DNA from: an uncultured Draconibacterium sp.
GTDB taxonomy: Bacteria; Bacteroidota; Bacteroidia; Bacteroidales; Prolixibacteraceae
Assembly (NCBI GenBank): GCA_947492175.1
Contig: CANLMQ010000014.1
Location: forward strand, 82,572-146,571
Direction: 5' to 3'
Length of the DNA stretch: 64,000 nucleotides
The notes under the pieces are model-generated. The model was not told the DNA's origin, did not search any database, and was given only the letters and a program-made list of their open reading frames with translations. Positions 40,492-50,095 of the stretch are shown piece after piece (the first letter of the stretch is position 1; every line of letters starts with the position of its first letter). Position numbers and translations under genes: made by a program.

Positions 40492-42024
40492 TCAGGCTTC
40501 AACCAAATGCATGGCTGCTTTTATTCCGTCAGCAGCACTCGAAATAATACCTCCCGCATAACCGCTTCCTTCGCCAATCATATATAAATTATCGAATCCT
40601 TCTGCTAAGCCGTTTTTTTCGCGAATAACCTGTACCGGCGACGAGGTTTTGCTTTCAAAGCCTAAAAGGTTTCCTGTGTCAAAACCGCGCATTTTTCGGT
40701 TAAAATCAAGCAGTCCGGCTTGCATAGATTGAACCACAGGTTTGGGTAATAATTCCCATAGAGGAGCAGGTGTAAGTCCCAATGGGTAACTGCTTTCGAG
40801 GATTGTATTTTTATGTTTCAGTTTCAGAAAATCGGCAATTGAACATGCCGGGGCTGAATAGTTGGCAGAGAAGTTATAAAAAGCCTCTTCCAGTTTTTGC
40901 AGGTTATTCAGCGCATCAACCGGCGAAACTGTTTTCCCGGCCAGCTCATCGGGGTGGATTCCTGCGACACAGGCTGCATTGGCAAATTTCCCACTTCGCT
41001 GGTAATAGCTCATGCCGTTTACAATGTTGGTATGTTCGTAAGCTGCTGCCGGAACAACTGTTCCTCCGGGGCACATACAAAAAGAAAAGACCTGGTGTTT
41101 ACCATCGGCAGGGGAGGTTACGCGGTATTCGGCGGCCTTTACTCCGGGAAGTGTGCTGTGTCCCCACTGTGCGTTGTTTATAATTTCCTGGCGGTGTTCC
41201 ATCCGACTGCCGATTGCAAAATTCTTGGTTCGAAAAGGAATTCCGTTTTTTATCAGCATTTTATAGGTTTCGTAAGCCGAATGACCGGGTGCAATAAACA
41301 GCGCATCGGCCTGAATATTGCCTTTGCTGGTTTGTATTTCAGTTACTTTTGAATTGCGAATTACCACATTCTCCAGCAAGGTTTCAAAAAGAAATTTGCC
41401 ACCAATATTTTCAAATTCAATTCGCAGGTTCTTTACAATTTTACGCAGGTTGTCGGTTCCCAGGTGAGGGTGCGCCATGTACATAATTTCTTCAGGAGCT
41501 CCGGCCTTTACATAACTTGCCAGAATAAATTGTTTCTCTTTCGAAATTCGTTTTGACCGCGATGTTAGTTTGCCATCCGAAAATGTTCCTGCTCCGCCTT
41601 CGCCAAAAGCATAATTATTTTGCGGATCGAAAACTCCGCCTTGTTCAAATGTTGCAATGGAACGGCTTCGTTTTTGTACTTCCGATCCGCGTTCGATTAA
41701 AGTAACTTCAAAACCGGCTTTTTGTAAAACAAATGCATTAAAAAAACCGGCAGGACCACTACCGACAACAACAATTTTTTTATTGCGTTTTTTGAATGGG
41801 ATTTCCAGTTCTTCTTTGGTGTATTCTTCCCCGTTTTTTATTTCAGGCGAACTTACCACAACTTTTACAACCCAGAAGATTTTCGATTTTTTACGCGCAT
41901 CCAGACTTTTGTTTTCAATTTGAAAATCAAAGTTCTTTATACGAAGCTCTTTTGAGATATTTTTTCTAAGTAGCTCGTCTGAGTAATCGGTTGGCAATTT
42001 TAATGTTACTGCTTTGTATCCCAT
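40492..42024 (-). CDS. FAD-dependent dehydrogenase of the COG2509 type
   Basis: A 510-residue flavoprotein. An N-terminal domain of about 80 residues (ALSO with RKKSKIFWVVKVV) precedes the FAD-binding IVVVGSGPAGFFNAFVLQKAG, then ERGSEVQKRSR and the C-terminal YMIGEGSGYAGGIISSAADG. It matches the uncharacterised COG2509 group of soluble FAD dehydrogenases. The substrate is unknown. It is the last minus-strand gene before the ABC operon, which is divergent. Confidence 0.85.
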   Translation of the reverse strand: MGYKAVTLKLPTDYSDELLRKNISKELRIKNFDFQIENKSLDARKKSKIFWVVKVVVSSPEIKNGEEYTKEELEIPFKKRNKKIVVVGSGPAGFFNAFVLQKAGFEVTLIERGSEVQKRSRSIATFEQGGVFDPQNNYAFGEGGAGTFSDGKLTSRSKRISKEKQFILASYVKAGAPEEIMYMAHPHLGTDNLRKIVKNLRIEFENIGGKFLFETLLENVVIRNSKVTEIQTSKGNIQADALFIAPGHSAYETYKMLIKNGIPFRTKNFAIGSRMEHRQEIINNAQWGHSTLPGVKAAEYRVTSPADGKHQVFSFCMCPGGTVVPAAAYEHTNIVNGMSYYQRSGKFANAACVAGIHPDELAGKTVSPVDALNNLQKLEEAFYNFSANYSAPACSIADFLKLKHKNTILESSYPLGLTPAPLWELLPKPVVQSMQAGLLDFNRKMRGFDTGNLLGFESKTSSPVQVIREKNGLAEGFDNLYMIGEGSGYAGGIISSAADGIKAAMHLVEA

Positions 42025-42331
42025 TGAATAAAAATTTCAGTCCAAAAGTACAGAATAGCAGAATCATTTGGAACATCCAAATAAAAATCGCAGAATTTTA
42101 TTGTAACTAATTCTAAATGAACGCGTCCTATGTGTGTGAAAGTCTGAATAGTTTTATCGCCGGATGAATTAAAAGCGGAAAAACTAATTTTCACATGTTA
42201 AAATCAGTTGTTTATCGAAAAAATGGGAATGGTAAACCGGAAATTATCCAATTTTAACAAGCCAACCTGGAAAACAGGAAAAACAAAAAACAAAAACAAC
42301 GAAGTCTTTGCTTCAGAAAACAGTTCAAGCC

Positions 42332-43057
42332 ATGATTAGTCTAAACAATTTGCACAAATCTTATGTAACGGGTAGCAATTCGCTTCACGTATTAAAAGGA
42401 ATCGATCTTGAAATAAAACAGGGAGAATTTGTTTCGATAATGGGATCGTCGGGTTCCGGCAAATCAACTCTACTAAATATCCTTGGTATTTTGGATAACT
42501 ACGACGAAGGTTCGTATTATTTAAACGGGGCATTAATAAAAGATATGTCGGAAAAGAAAGCGGCCAAACTTCGAAACGAATTAGTAGGTTTTGTTTTTCA
42601 GTCGTTTAACCTTATTTCGTTTAAAAATGCGATGGAGAATGTGGCACTTCCACTTTATTACCAGGGAATACCCCGTAAAAAAAGAAACAAAATTGCCCTG
42701 GAATACCTCGATAAAGTAGGTCTTCTGGACTGGGCTACTCACTTGCCAAACGAGATGTCGGGAGGACAAAAACAAAGAGTGGCTATTGCCCGATCGTTGA
42801 TTTCGCAACCAAAAATAATTTTTGCCGACGAGCCAACCGGAGCGCTCGATACTTCAACTTCGTACGAGGTGATGAATATTCTGAAAGAAATTAATGCCGA
42901 TGGAATAACAGTTATACTGGTAACGCACGAACACGATATTGCCGGCATGACTCAAAAAATCGTTCATCTAAAGGATGGTGGTATTGATAAGATTATCAAA
43001 AACGGTGATTTAAAACACTTTCAGCATCAATACGCTAAAGAGCTGGAAACAGCTTAA
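42332..43057 (+). CDS. ABC transporter ATP-binding protein (MacB/LolD-like)
   Basis: A 241-residue ATPase that drives an export or lipid-transfer ABC system. Walker A GSSGSGKST, Q-loop FVFQSFNLI, signature EMSGGQKQRVAIARSL, Walker B IIFADEPTGALD and H-loop THEHD are all present. The start is the ATG at 42332 (MISLNNLHKSY). The gene heads an operon with two FtsX-like permeases, a periplasmic adaptor and a TolC-like channel. Confidence 0.95.
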   Translation: MISLNNLHKSYVTGSNSLHVLKGIDLEIKQGEFVSIMGSSGSGKSTLLNILGILDNYDEGSYYLNGALIKDMSEKKAAKLRNELVGFVFQSFNLISFKNAMENVALPLYYQGIPRKKRNKIALEYLDKVGLLDWATHLPNEMSGGQKQRVAIARSLISQPKIIFADEPTGALDTSTSYEVMNILKEINADGITVILVTHEHDIAGMTQKIVHLKDGGIDKIIKNGDLKHFQHQYAKELETA

Positions 43058-43100
43058 GTAAGTCGTAGTGTTCAGTCTTAGTTTGCAGTTCAATACTCTG

Positions 43101-43128
43101 AACTTTAAACGCTAAACTTTAAACTTTA
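43101..43128. repeat. 7-bp tandem repeat AACTTTA x4 (one variant)
   Basis: AACTTTA, AACGCTA, AACTTTA and AACTTTA follow one another without gaps, 5 bp before the permease start codon. It resembles the 7-bp repeats at 41-65 and 44403-44423. It lies in the leader of a coding gene, so it may be only a spacer. Confidence 0.7.
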
Positions 43129-43133
43129 CTATC

Positions 43134-44396
43134 ATGTTTGATATCGATAAATGGCAGGAGATTTTTGCTACTATCAAAAAAAATAAGATGAGGACTTTCC
43201 TCACCGGATTTAGTGTTGCCTGGGGAATTTTTATGTTAATGATTCTTTTGGGGGCCGGAAACGGTTTGAGTAATGGTGTTTCGCAAAATTTTATGCGCGA
43301 CGCCGTAAATGCAATGTGGTTGTGGAGCGGTCGTACCAGTATTCCATACCAGGGCATGAAAGAAAACCGTGAAATTCGGTTTACCAATGCCGATTATGAA
43401 ATTTTAAAAGACCTGGAAGGAATTGAGCATACTTCGGGGCGGTATTATATTGGAGGAAACGTTTTTGCCTATGGGAATGAATATGGCGAATATACAGCCG
43501 TTACTTGTCATCCCGATTTAAAGGACGTAGAATCAATTGAAATTGTAGAAGGGCGTTTTGTAAACCAGGTAGATATTAACGAAACCCGAAAATCGGTAGT
43601 TCTGGGTAAGGACATTTACGATGCCTTGTTTAAAGAGAAAAATGCCATTGGCGAGTACATTCGTGTAAATAATATTCCGTTTAAAGTAGTAGGAATTTGC
43701 AAAGAAGGTGGAGGCACGCGCCACCGAAATGCTTATATTCCGGTAACTACCGGGCAGAAGGTTTTTAACGGTTCCAACCGCTTGCACAACTTTGCTCTTA
43801 CCATTAATGCAGAAACTCTGGAAGAAAGTCAGGCTGTAGAAAAAAGGGTGCGCGAAACACTGGCCCGAAAACATAAATTCGATGCAAGCGACGAATCGGC
43901 AATGGGGTCATACAATAAACTGGAAGACGTGATTCAGACCATGAAAATTTTCCAGGCCATTGATATCTTTATTTGGATAATTGGTATTGGAACTCTGATT
44001 GCCGGAGTAGTTGGCGTAAGTAATATTATGCTGATTGTGGTAAAAGAGCGCACCAAAGAAATTGGAATCCGGAAAGCAATTGGAGCCAGTCCTGCTTCAG
44101 TTATCGGATTGATTTTGCTGGAATCAGTTATTATAACCACCATTGCCGGGTACATTGGCCTGGTGTTGGGTACCGGTTTAATGGAAGGCATCAATTTTTT
44201 AGTTGAAAAGCAGTTTGAGGCTTCGGCCGCAACAAACGGTGGAAATGGTGAAACGCTTTTCAGAAATCCTACGGTAGATTTAAATGTGGCAATGATGGCG
44301 ACTGCACTGTTGGTATTTGCCGGCGCAATTGCAGGTTATATTCCGGCAAAAAGAGCAGCCCGCATCAAGCCGATTGTAGCCTTGCGCGATGAATAA
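43134..44396 (+). CDS. MacB-like ABC permease (FtsX family)
   Basis: A 420-residue permease with an N-terminal helix (TFLTGFSVAWGIFMLMILLG), a periplasmic MacB-like core domain of about 220 residues, and three C-terminal helices. The tail motif IGIRKAIGASPASVIGLI and the final KRAARIKPIVALRDE are hallmarks of the family. It pairs with the 45% similar-looking neighbour downstream (estimated by eye); the two probably form a heterodimer with the upstream ATPase. Confidence 0.92.
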   Translation: MFDIDKWQEIFATIKKNKMRTFLTGFSVAWGIFMLMILLGAGNGLSNGVSQNFMRDAVNAMWLWSGRTSIPYQGMKENREIRFTNADYEILKDLEGIEHTSGRYYIGGNVFAYGNEYGEYTAVTCHPDLKDVESIEIVEGRFVNQVDINETRKSVVLGKDIYDALFKEKNAIGEYIRVNNIPFKVVGICKEGGGTRHRNAYIPVTTGQKVFNGSNRLHNFALTINAETLEESQAVEKRVRETLARKHKFDASDESAMGSYNKLEDVIQTMKIFQAIDIFIWIIGIGTLIAGVVGVSNIMLIVVKERTKEIGIRKAIGASPASVIGLILLESVIITTIAGYIGLVLGTGLMEGINFLVEKQFEASAATNGGNGETLFRNPTVDLNVAMMATALLVFAGAIAGYIPAKRAARIKPIVALRDE

Positions 44397-44402
44397 CTCC
44401 GG

Positions 44403-44423
44403 ACTTAAAACTTAAAACTCAGA
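44403..44423. repeat. 7-bp tandem repeat ACTTAAA/ACTCAGA
   Basis: ACTTAAA, ACTTAAA and ACTCAGA are joined head to tail in the spacer between the two permease genes, 6 bp before the next ATG. Confidence 0.5.
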
Positions 44424-44429
44424 ATTGAA

Positions 44430-45707
44430 ATGTTTGATTTAGATCTTTGGAAAGAAATACTTAGCGCCTTAAAGAAAAACCGGATGCGGAGTTTTATGAC
44501 TGCTTTTGGGGTTTTCTGGGGAATTTTTATGCTGATTGTAATGTCAGGAGCTGGCAGGGCACTGGAAAATGGTGTTATGGACGGCATCAAAGCTTTTGCT
44601 TCAAACTCTGCTTTCTTTTGGACAGAAAGAACCAGCAAACCCTACAAAGGCTTTCAGCGCGGAAGACGATGGAGTTATAAAAACACCGATATAGAATACA
44701 TAAAAGCCAATATTCGTGATATTGAATATTTGTCGCCACGTTTATTTGGTCCGCGAACTTTTGAAGGAGACAATACTGTTCGGGGCAAAAAAACAGGAGC
44801 CTTTAATATTTATGGAGATTATCCCGAATTTTTCAAAATCGATCCGTGGACACCTCTTCAGGGCAGGTTAATTAACGAGATTGACATTCTTCACAGCCGT
44901 AAAGTGGTGAACATTGGCGAGCGGGTTGTTGAAGTTTTATTTGAAAAAGGTGAAGATCCTGTTGGCGAGTACATTAAAATAAATGGAGTCTATTTTCAGG
45001 TAGTAGGAGTAGTAAAGGGCGAAACCCGGGTAAATATTGGAGGTGGAAGAAAAAACGAAACCATAATTATGCCATTTTCAACTATGCAAAAAGCCTTTAA
45101 CATTGGCGACGATGTCCATTTCTTTTCTGTAACGTCGCAACCCGGTGTTCCGGTAAGCCGGGTGGAAGCACGCTTAAAAGAGCTGTTAAAGGAAAGACAC
45201 AGTATTGCTCCTGATGATCAACAGGCAGTTGGCTCGTTCAATATTGAAGTAGAGTGGAAAAAATACATGGGATTATTTACCGGAATTCAGATTCTTACCT
45301 GGATTGTGGGTATTGGAACACTGCTGGCGGGTGTGATCGGTGTTAGTAACATAATGTTGGTAATTATAAAAGAACGCACACAGGAAATTGGAATTCAACG
45401 CGCCATTGGTGCAACACCCGGAAAAGTGATTATGCACATTGTAGCAGAAAGTGTATTTCTTACAGTAGTAGCCGGTTACATCGGACTTGCTCTTGGGGTG
45501 GGATTGCTTGAGTTGCTAAATATGGTTTTGGAAATGAATGCCGGTGGCGGAGACGATGTTTTCTTTCGCCGCCCTGAAGTCAGTTTCCAAATGGCAGTTG
45601 GTGCCTTGACCGTTTTAGTGATTTCCGGGGTTTTTGCCGGATTAATACCAGCCAAACGTGCGGTAAGTATAAAACCCATTGATGCACTGCGCGACGAAGG
45701 AATTTAA
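44430..45707 (+). CDS. MacB-like ABC permease (FtsX family), second subunit
   Basis: A 425-residue paralogue of the preceding permease with the same layout: N-terminal helix (SFMTAFGVFWGIFMLIVMSG), periplasmic domain, three C-terminal helices, IGIQRAIGATPGKVIMHIV and KRAVSIKPIDALRDEGI at the end. Two distinct permease halves suggest a heteromeric MacB-like pump, as often seen in Bacteroidetes. Confidence 0.92.
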   Translation: MFDLDLWKEILSALKKNRMRSFMTAFGVFWGIFMLIVMSGAGRALENGVMDGIKAFASNSAFFWTERTSKPYKGFQRGRRWSYKNTDIEYIKANIRDIEYLSPRLFGPRTFEGDNTVRGKKTGAFNIYGDYPEFFKIDPWTPLQGRLINEIDILHSRKVVNIGERVVEVLFEKGEDPVGEYIKINGVYFQVVGVVKGETRVNIGGGRKNETIIMPFSTMQKAFNIGDDVHFFSVTSQPGVPVSRVEARLKELLKERHSIAPDDQQAVGSFNIEVEWKKYMGLFTGIQILTWIVGIGTLLAGVIGVSNIMLVIIKERTQEIGIQRAIGATPGKVIMHIVAESVFLTVVAGYIGLALGVGLLELLNMVLEMNAGGGDDVFFRRPEVSFQMAVGALTVLVISGVFAGLIPAKRAVSIKPIDALRDEGI

Positions 45708-45795
45708 AAAGAACAAAGCAAAGTAATTAAGCAAAAAAAATACAAACGAACTGCGATTAATACGAAGTTCTGAAAGAAACAAAAAACAATTAGTC

Positions 45796-46926
45796 ATGAA
45801 AAAAGTAGTACGAATTTTAGGAGTAATAATTTTAGTTGGTGCATTTGGAGGAACTTTGTTCTTCTTGTACAACAAATCGAAAAAGAAAGAAGATGTTTTC
45901 GAAAACAAAAATCCGTTTTACAGCGATGTTGTAATGAAAACTGTAGCTACCGGATCGGTAGTGCCGCGTTTTGAGATTGAAATAAAACCACAGGTTTCGG
46001 GGATTATCGATGAACTTTACCTCGAGCCGGGCGATCGTGTTACCAAAGGGCAGGTGGTTGCAAAAATCAAAATTATACCAGATATGGTAACTTTAAATGC
46101 AGCAGAAACTCGTTTAAACCGGGCAAAAATTAATTTCGAAGATGCGCAGATTGATTACGACCGCCAACAAAAGTTATTCGATAAAAATGTAGTTTCATAC
46201 GAAGAGTTTAAAATATCGAAGGTTGCCTACGATTCGGCCAAAGAAGAACTAACTGCGGCGGAAAATAATCTTGAATTAATTAAAAATGGTGTAACAAAAA
46301 AGGCCGAAAGTGCTACTAATACGCTGGTACGTTCTACAATTGATGGAATGGTACTGGATGTGCCGGTTGAAGAAGGGAATTCGGTAATTCAGGCAAATAC
46401 ATTTAACGATGGAACCACAATTGCTTCGGTAGCCGACATGCAGGACATGATTTTTGAGGGGAATGTTGACGAAACCGAAGTGGGGAAAATTAAGGAAGGA
46501 ATGCCGATTGAACTGGAAATTGGAGCAATTGATAAAGAAAAATTTGCCGCTGTTTTGGAATACATTTCGCCCAAAGGAGTGGAAGAAAATGGGGCTATTC
46601 AGTTTGAGATAAAAGCAAATGTACAGCTTACCGAGGACCAGTTTATCAGGGCCGGTTACAGTGCCAATGCCAATATTGTTCTGGAGAAAAAAGACAGTGT
46701 AATGGTTATTCCTGAAGGTTTGCTGAAGTTTGAGAACGATTCGTCTTATGTGGAAATAAATACCGGCAACGCTGAATTGCCAAATTATGAAAAACGCTTT
46801 GTAAAAACCGGTTTGTCGGATGGAATCAATATTGAGATTACCGAAGGATTAAAATTGGAAGATAAGGTAAAGGGAGAGAAAATTGATCCGAAGAAGATAA
46901 AAGAAGGTGAAGCGAAAAAAGGATAG
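45796..46926 (+). CDS. MacA/HlyD-type periplasmic adaptor
   Basis: A 376-residue membrane-fusion protein linking the ABC pump to the outer-membrane channel. One N-terminal anchor helix (ILGVIILVGAFGGTLFFLY), then a lipoyl-type hairpin (DELYLEPGDRVTKGQVVAKI), a coiled-coil hairpin (LNRAKINFEDAQIDYDRQQ) and beta-barrel domains, ending Lys/Glu-rich. The order after both permeases and before TolC is the standard tripartite layout. Confidence 0.93.
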   Translation: MKKVVRILGVIILVGAFGGTLFFLYNKSKKKEDVFENKNPFYSDVVMKTVATGSVVPRFEIEIKPQVSGIIDELYLEPGDRVTKGQVVAKIKIIPDMVTLNAAETRLNRAKINFEDAQIDYDRQQKLFDKNVVSYEEFKISKVAYDSAKEELTAAENNLELIKNGVTKKAESATNTLVRSTIDGMVLDVPVEEGNSVIQANTFNDGTTIASVADMQDMIFEGNVDETEVGKIKEGMPIELEIGAIDKEKFAAVLEYISPKGVEENGAIQFEIKANVQLTEDQFIRAGYSANANIVLEKKDSVMVIPEGLLKFENDSSYVEINTGNAELPNYEKRFVKTGLSDGINIEITEGLKLEDKVKGEKIDPKKIKEGEAKKG

Positions 46927-47089
46927 AGCCGGGAAATTAAAACATACGCATTTGTATTGACTGCGATAGTTAAAGTCGCAGAGAGTCGGGGAATGGAAGC
47001 GTAAGAAGAAACAAATCAGAAATGGATAAATAAAGTTTAGGGAGTTTCTGAGCTTTATGTAAATTAGTAGCAACAAAAAACAATATAAA

Positions 47090-48445
47090 ATGAAGAATCT
47101 TTCAGCCTTATTTTTAGGGGTATTATTACTGCTCGGAGCAACAAGTTTAAAATCTCAGAATGTGTGGGATCTGCAAAAATGTTTCGATTATGCTATCGAA
47201 AATAATATCAGTATAAAACAGCAGGCGTTAAATACACAGTATAATCAGAACCTGGTACAACAGGCGAAAGACGATAAACTGCCAAATTTGAATGGACAGC
47301 TGGGAAATAACTTTAGTTTTGGACGTTCGCTGACGAATAGAAATACTTATACCGATTTGAATTCAGCCGGTATTTCTGGAGGTTTAAGCACTGACCTGAC
47401 TTTGTTTAACGGAATGATCTTAAACAATACGGTAAAACAGCGCGAACTCGATCTGGAAGTTACTTTGCATGAATTGCAAAAAACCAAGGACGATATTATG
47501 TTGGCAATTGCAGCCGAGTATCTTGAAATTTTATTTTCAGAAGAAGTTATCCTGGTTTCGGAAGCCAACATTGAAGTTACAAAACAACAGATCAACCGCA
47601 CCAAACAACTGGTCGAAGCCGGAAGTCTGGCAAAAGGTGCTTTGCTTGAAATTGAAGCGCAGCTTGCCCGCGAAGAATTACAATTGGTAAACGACCAAAA
47701 CCGTATTCAACTGGCTTATTTAAATTTATACCAGTTTTTGGAATTGCCGATTGCCGAAAGTTTTAAGGTAGAAAAACCAAAATTACCCGATTTAAAGGCA
47801 AACTTAACCATGATGAATGCGTTCGACGTATTTCAAAATGCCATTCATATACGACCCGAAATAAAAGCAGCACAACTTCGGGTGCAGAGTGCTATGAAAC
47901 AACTGGAGATTGCCAAAGGGAACCGATATCCAAGCTTATCATTAGGCGCAAATTATTACACCGATTACAGTAATGTTAATAAAATATACGATCTTGAGAC
48001 AGGAGATGATTTGGGAGTAATATCGTTCGGAGACCAGTTGAAAAATAATAGAAGGTACGGATTTGGCTTTTCTTTAAACATACCAATATTTAACCGTTTC
48101 CAGGTTAAAAACAGTATTTCTAACTCAGAATTACAGATTGCCGATTACGAATACCGGTTGCAGACTGCCAGAAACGTTTTACGAAAAGATATTGAATTGG
48201 TCTATACAAATGCACTTGCTGCGCTAAATCGCTATATTTCAACAGAAAAAGCTGTAAGGTCGATGAAAGAAGCTTTTCGGTATACCGAAGAAAAATTTAA
48301 TGTTGGAATGATAAATTCGGTTGAATACAACCAAAGTAAAAATAACTTAACCGTTGCTCAATCGGATTTGCTACAGGCTAAATACGAATACATTTTCCGT
48401 ACTAAAATACTTGATTTCTACAACGGTGTTCCTATCACCTTGTAG
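47090..48445 (+). CDS. TolC-family outer-membrane efflux channel
   Basis: A 451-residue outer-membrane factor with signal peptide (LLLLGATSLKSQ), two long alpha-helical hairpin repeats (for example QRELDLEVTLHELQKTKDD and YRLQTARNVLRKDIELVY) and beta strands such as SLSLGANYYTDYSNVNK. It provides the exit duct for the pump encoded upstream. A strong terminator closes the operon. The exported substrate is unknown. Confidence 0.92.
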   Translation: MKNLSALFLGVLLLLGATSLKSQNVWDLQKCFDYAIENNISIKQQALNTQYNQNLVQQAKDDKLPNLNGQLGNNFSFGRSLTNRNTYTDLNSAGISGGLSTDLTLFNGMILNNTVKQRELDLEVTLHELQKTKDDIMLAIAAEYLEILFSEEVILVSEANIEVTKQQINRTKQLVEAGSLAKGALLEIEAQLAREELQLVNDQNRIQLAYLNLYQFLELPIAESFKVEKPKLPDLKANLTMMNAFDVFQNAIHIRPEIKAAQLRVQSAMKQLEIAKGNRYPSLSLGANYYTDYSNVNKIYDLETGDDLGVISFGDQLKNNRRYGFGFSLNIPIFNRFQVKNSISNSELQIADYEYRLQTARNVLRKDIELVYTNALAALNRYISTEKAVRSMKEAFRYTEEKFNVGMINSVEYNQSKNNLTVAQSDLLQAKYEYIFRTKILDFYNGVPITL

Positions 48446-48474
48446 TAAATCAATGCTTGAACATTGTTTTTTGT

Positions 48475-48502
48475 GCCCTGACGGTTGCCGTCAGGGCTTT
48501 TT
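48475..48502 (+). terminator. intrinsic terminator of the efflux operon
   Basis: GCCCTGACGG and CCGTCAGGGC form a perfect 10-bp stem with a 3-base loop, followed by TTTTTATT, 30 bp after the TolC-family stop. Confidence 0.92.
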
Positions 48503-48560
48503 ATTGCGCTTAATTTTTCTGAGACTTTTGGGATAATAAGATTCTGACTATTTTTGAAGA

Positions 48561-48656
48561 ATGAAACGACCATGACAAATTTTTGCCACATGTATATAAT
48601 TAAAATCATGGGAGTTCCATCTTATACTTTTGAAAATAAACAATTTTAATAAGATG
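48561..48656 (+). promoter_or_regulatory. two-hairpin leader over the sulfatase start (copy B of a repeated element)
   Basis: Second copy of the element at 24712-24836, with the same word order. Hairpin 1 pairs CCATGA (48570-48575) with TCATGG (48606-48611). In copy A the outer pair is T-A, here it is C-G, so the pairing is kept while the bases change. Hairpin 2 pairs CATCTTAT (48618-48625) with ATAAGATG (48649-48656), which includes the start codon. The element sits after the terminator of the efflux operon. Confidence 0.6.
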
Positions 48657-50051
48657 AAACAAAAATTAATTCTGCTGATCTGTCTTTTTTGCTTTGCATT
48701 TTCCGGAAATGTATTGTTTGCAAAAGGTGTAAAACCAAATATTATTCTGATAAACATCGACGACATGGGCTGGCGCGATGTTGGTTTTATGGGATCGGAA
48801 TACTACGAAACTCCCAATATTGATGCATTGGCTGCCGATGGAATGATTTTTACAAATGCATATGCTGCCGCTTCAAACTGTGCTCCCAGCCGGGCTTGTC
48901 TGATGAGCGGGCAATGGACTCCACGCCATGGTATTTATACTGTTGCGAACTCAGACCGGGGAAAAAGCATGGACAGAAAACTCATTCCTGTCGTCAACAA
49001 TGATTATATGTCTGATGATAATTTGCTTATTCCGAAAGTGCTGAAGAAGGCCGGTTATTTAACCTGTCATGCAGGGAAATGGCATCTGACCGACAATCCG
49101 TTGTTGTGTGGTTTCGATGTAAATATTGGTGGCAGTCATGCCGGAAATCCCGGAAGTTATTATCCCCCATATAAAAATGTGCCTTCGTTAAAAGCACCTT
49201 CAGATGATTATTATTTAACCAATCTGGTGATGGATAAAACCCTGGACTTTCTGAATTCTACAGATGATAAACCTTTTTTCCTGTATTATTCTCCATATGC
49301 AGTTCATACGCCAATACATCCGGTAAAAGACCTGCTTCCCAAATACAAGAACAAAACAGAGTGGAACGGACAAAAGAATGCAGAGTATGCTACCATGGTA
49401 GAAAATCTGGATAAACAAATAGGAAGGATGATTTCGTTGCTTAAAGAAACCGGGAAATTGGAAAATACGTTTATCCTTTTTATTTCTGATAACGGAGGTG
49501 TATATAAAATTACAAAACAATGGCCGTTACGAGCCGGAAAGGGAGCCTATTATGAAGGAGGAATTCGCGAACCCATGTTTGCATTCTGGCAGGGAAAAAT
49601 TAAGAAAAATACAAAATCGGATGTGCCGGTAACCAACATCGATTTTTATCCAACCCTATTGGAAGTCGCCGGAATTACCAAACCTGAAAGCAAAGTGCTG
49701 GATGGGCAGTCGATTGTTCCGGTTTTGACAAAAAACAAATTATTGGAAGAACGCCCGCTTTTTTGGCATTTCCCAATATATCTGGAGTCGGGGAACAAAG
49801 AAACTCAGGATATGCTTTTCAGAACCCGCCCCGGTTCTGCAATCCGGCTGGGTGACTGGAAACTGATTCAGTATTTCGAAAATAACGAGATAGAGCTTTA
49901 TAATCTGAAAGAAGACATAGGCGAGAAAAATAACCTGGCAACTTGTGAGCCTGAAAAAGTAAAGGAGCTTACTGATATTCTAGAGACCTGGAGAAAAGAA
50001 ACGAATGCTCCCGTTCCGACAGAATTGAATCCCGATTATCAGGAAAACTAA
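48654..50051 (+). CDS. sulfatase (S1 family), exported
   Basis: A 465-residue sulfatase with signal peptide (CFAFSGNVLFAKG). Active-site words are ININDDMGWRD-like (ILINIDDMGWRDVG), the formylglycine core C-A-P-S-R-ACLMSG, GKWHLTDNP, PFFLYYSPYAVHTPIHP and ISDNGGVY. It is in the group of glycan or aryl sulfatases; the substrate is not known. The start at 48654 gives the typical signal and fits the leader structure, rather than the in-frame ATG at 48630. The next sulfatase follows 44 bp later. Confidence 0.92.
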   Translation: MKQKLILLICLFCFAFSGNVLFAKGVKPNIILINIDDMGWRDVGFMGSEYYETPNIDALAADGMIFTNAYAAASNCAPSRACLMSGQWTPRHGIYTVANSDRGKSMDRKLIPVVNNDYMSDDNLLIPKVLKKAGYLTCHAGKWHLTDNPLLCGFDVNIGGSHAGNPGSYYPPYKNVPSLKAPSDDYYLTNLVMDKTLDFLNSTDDKPFFLYYSPYAVHTPIHPVKDLLPKYKNKTEWNGQKNAEYATMVENLDKQIGRMISLLKETGKLENTFILFISDNGGVYKITKQWPLRAGKGAYYEGGIREPMFAFWQGKIKKNTKSDVPVTNIDFYPTLLEVAGITKPESKVLDGQSIVPVLTKNKLLEERPLFWHFPIYLESGNKETQDMLFRTRPGSAIRLGDWKLIQYFENNEIELYNLKEDIGEKNNLATCEPEKVKELTDILETWRKETNAPVPTELNPDYQEN

Positions 50052-50095
50052 CAATCTGATTCTAATTTCTTAAAAACAGAAAAATACAATCGAAA

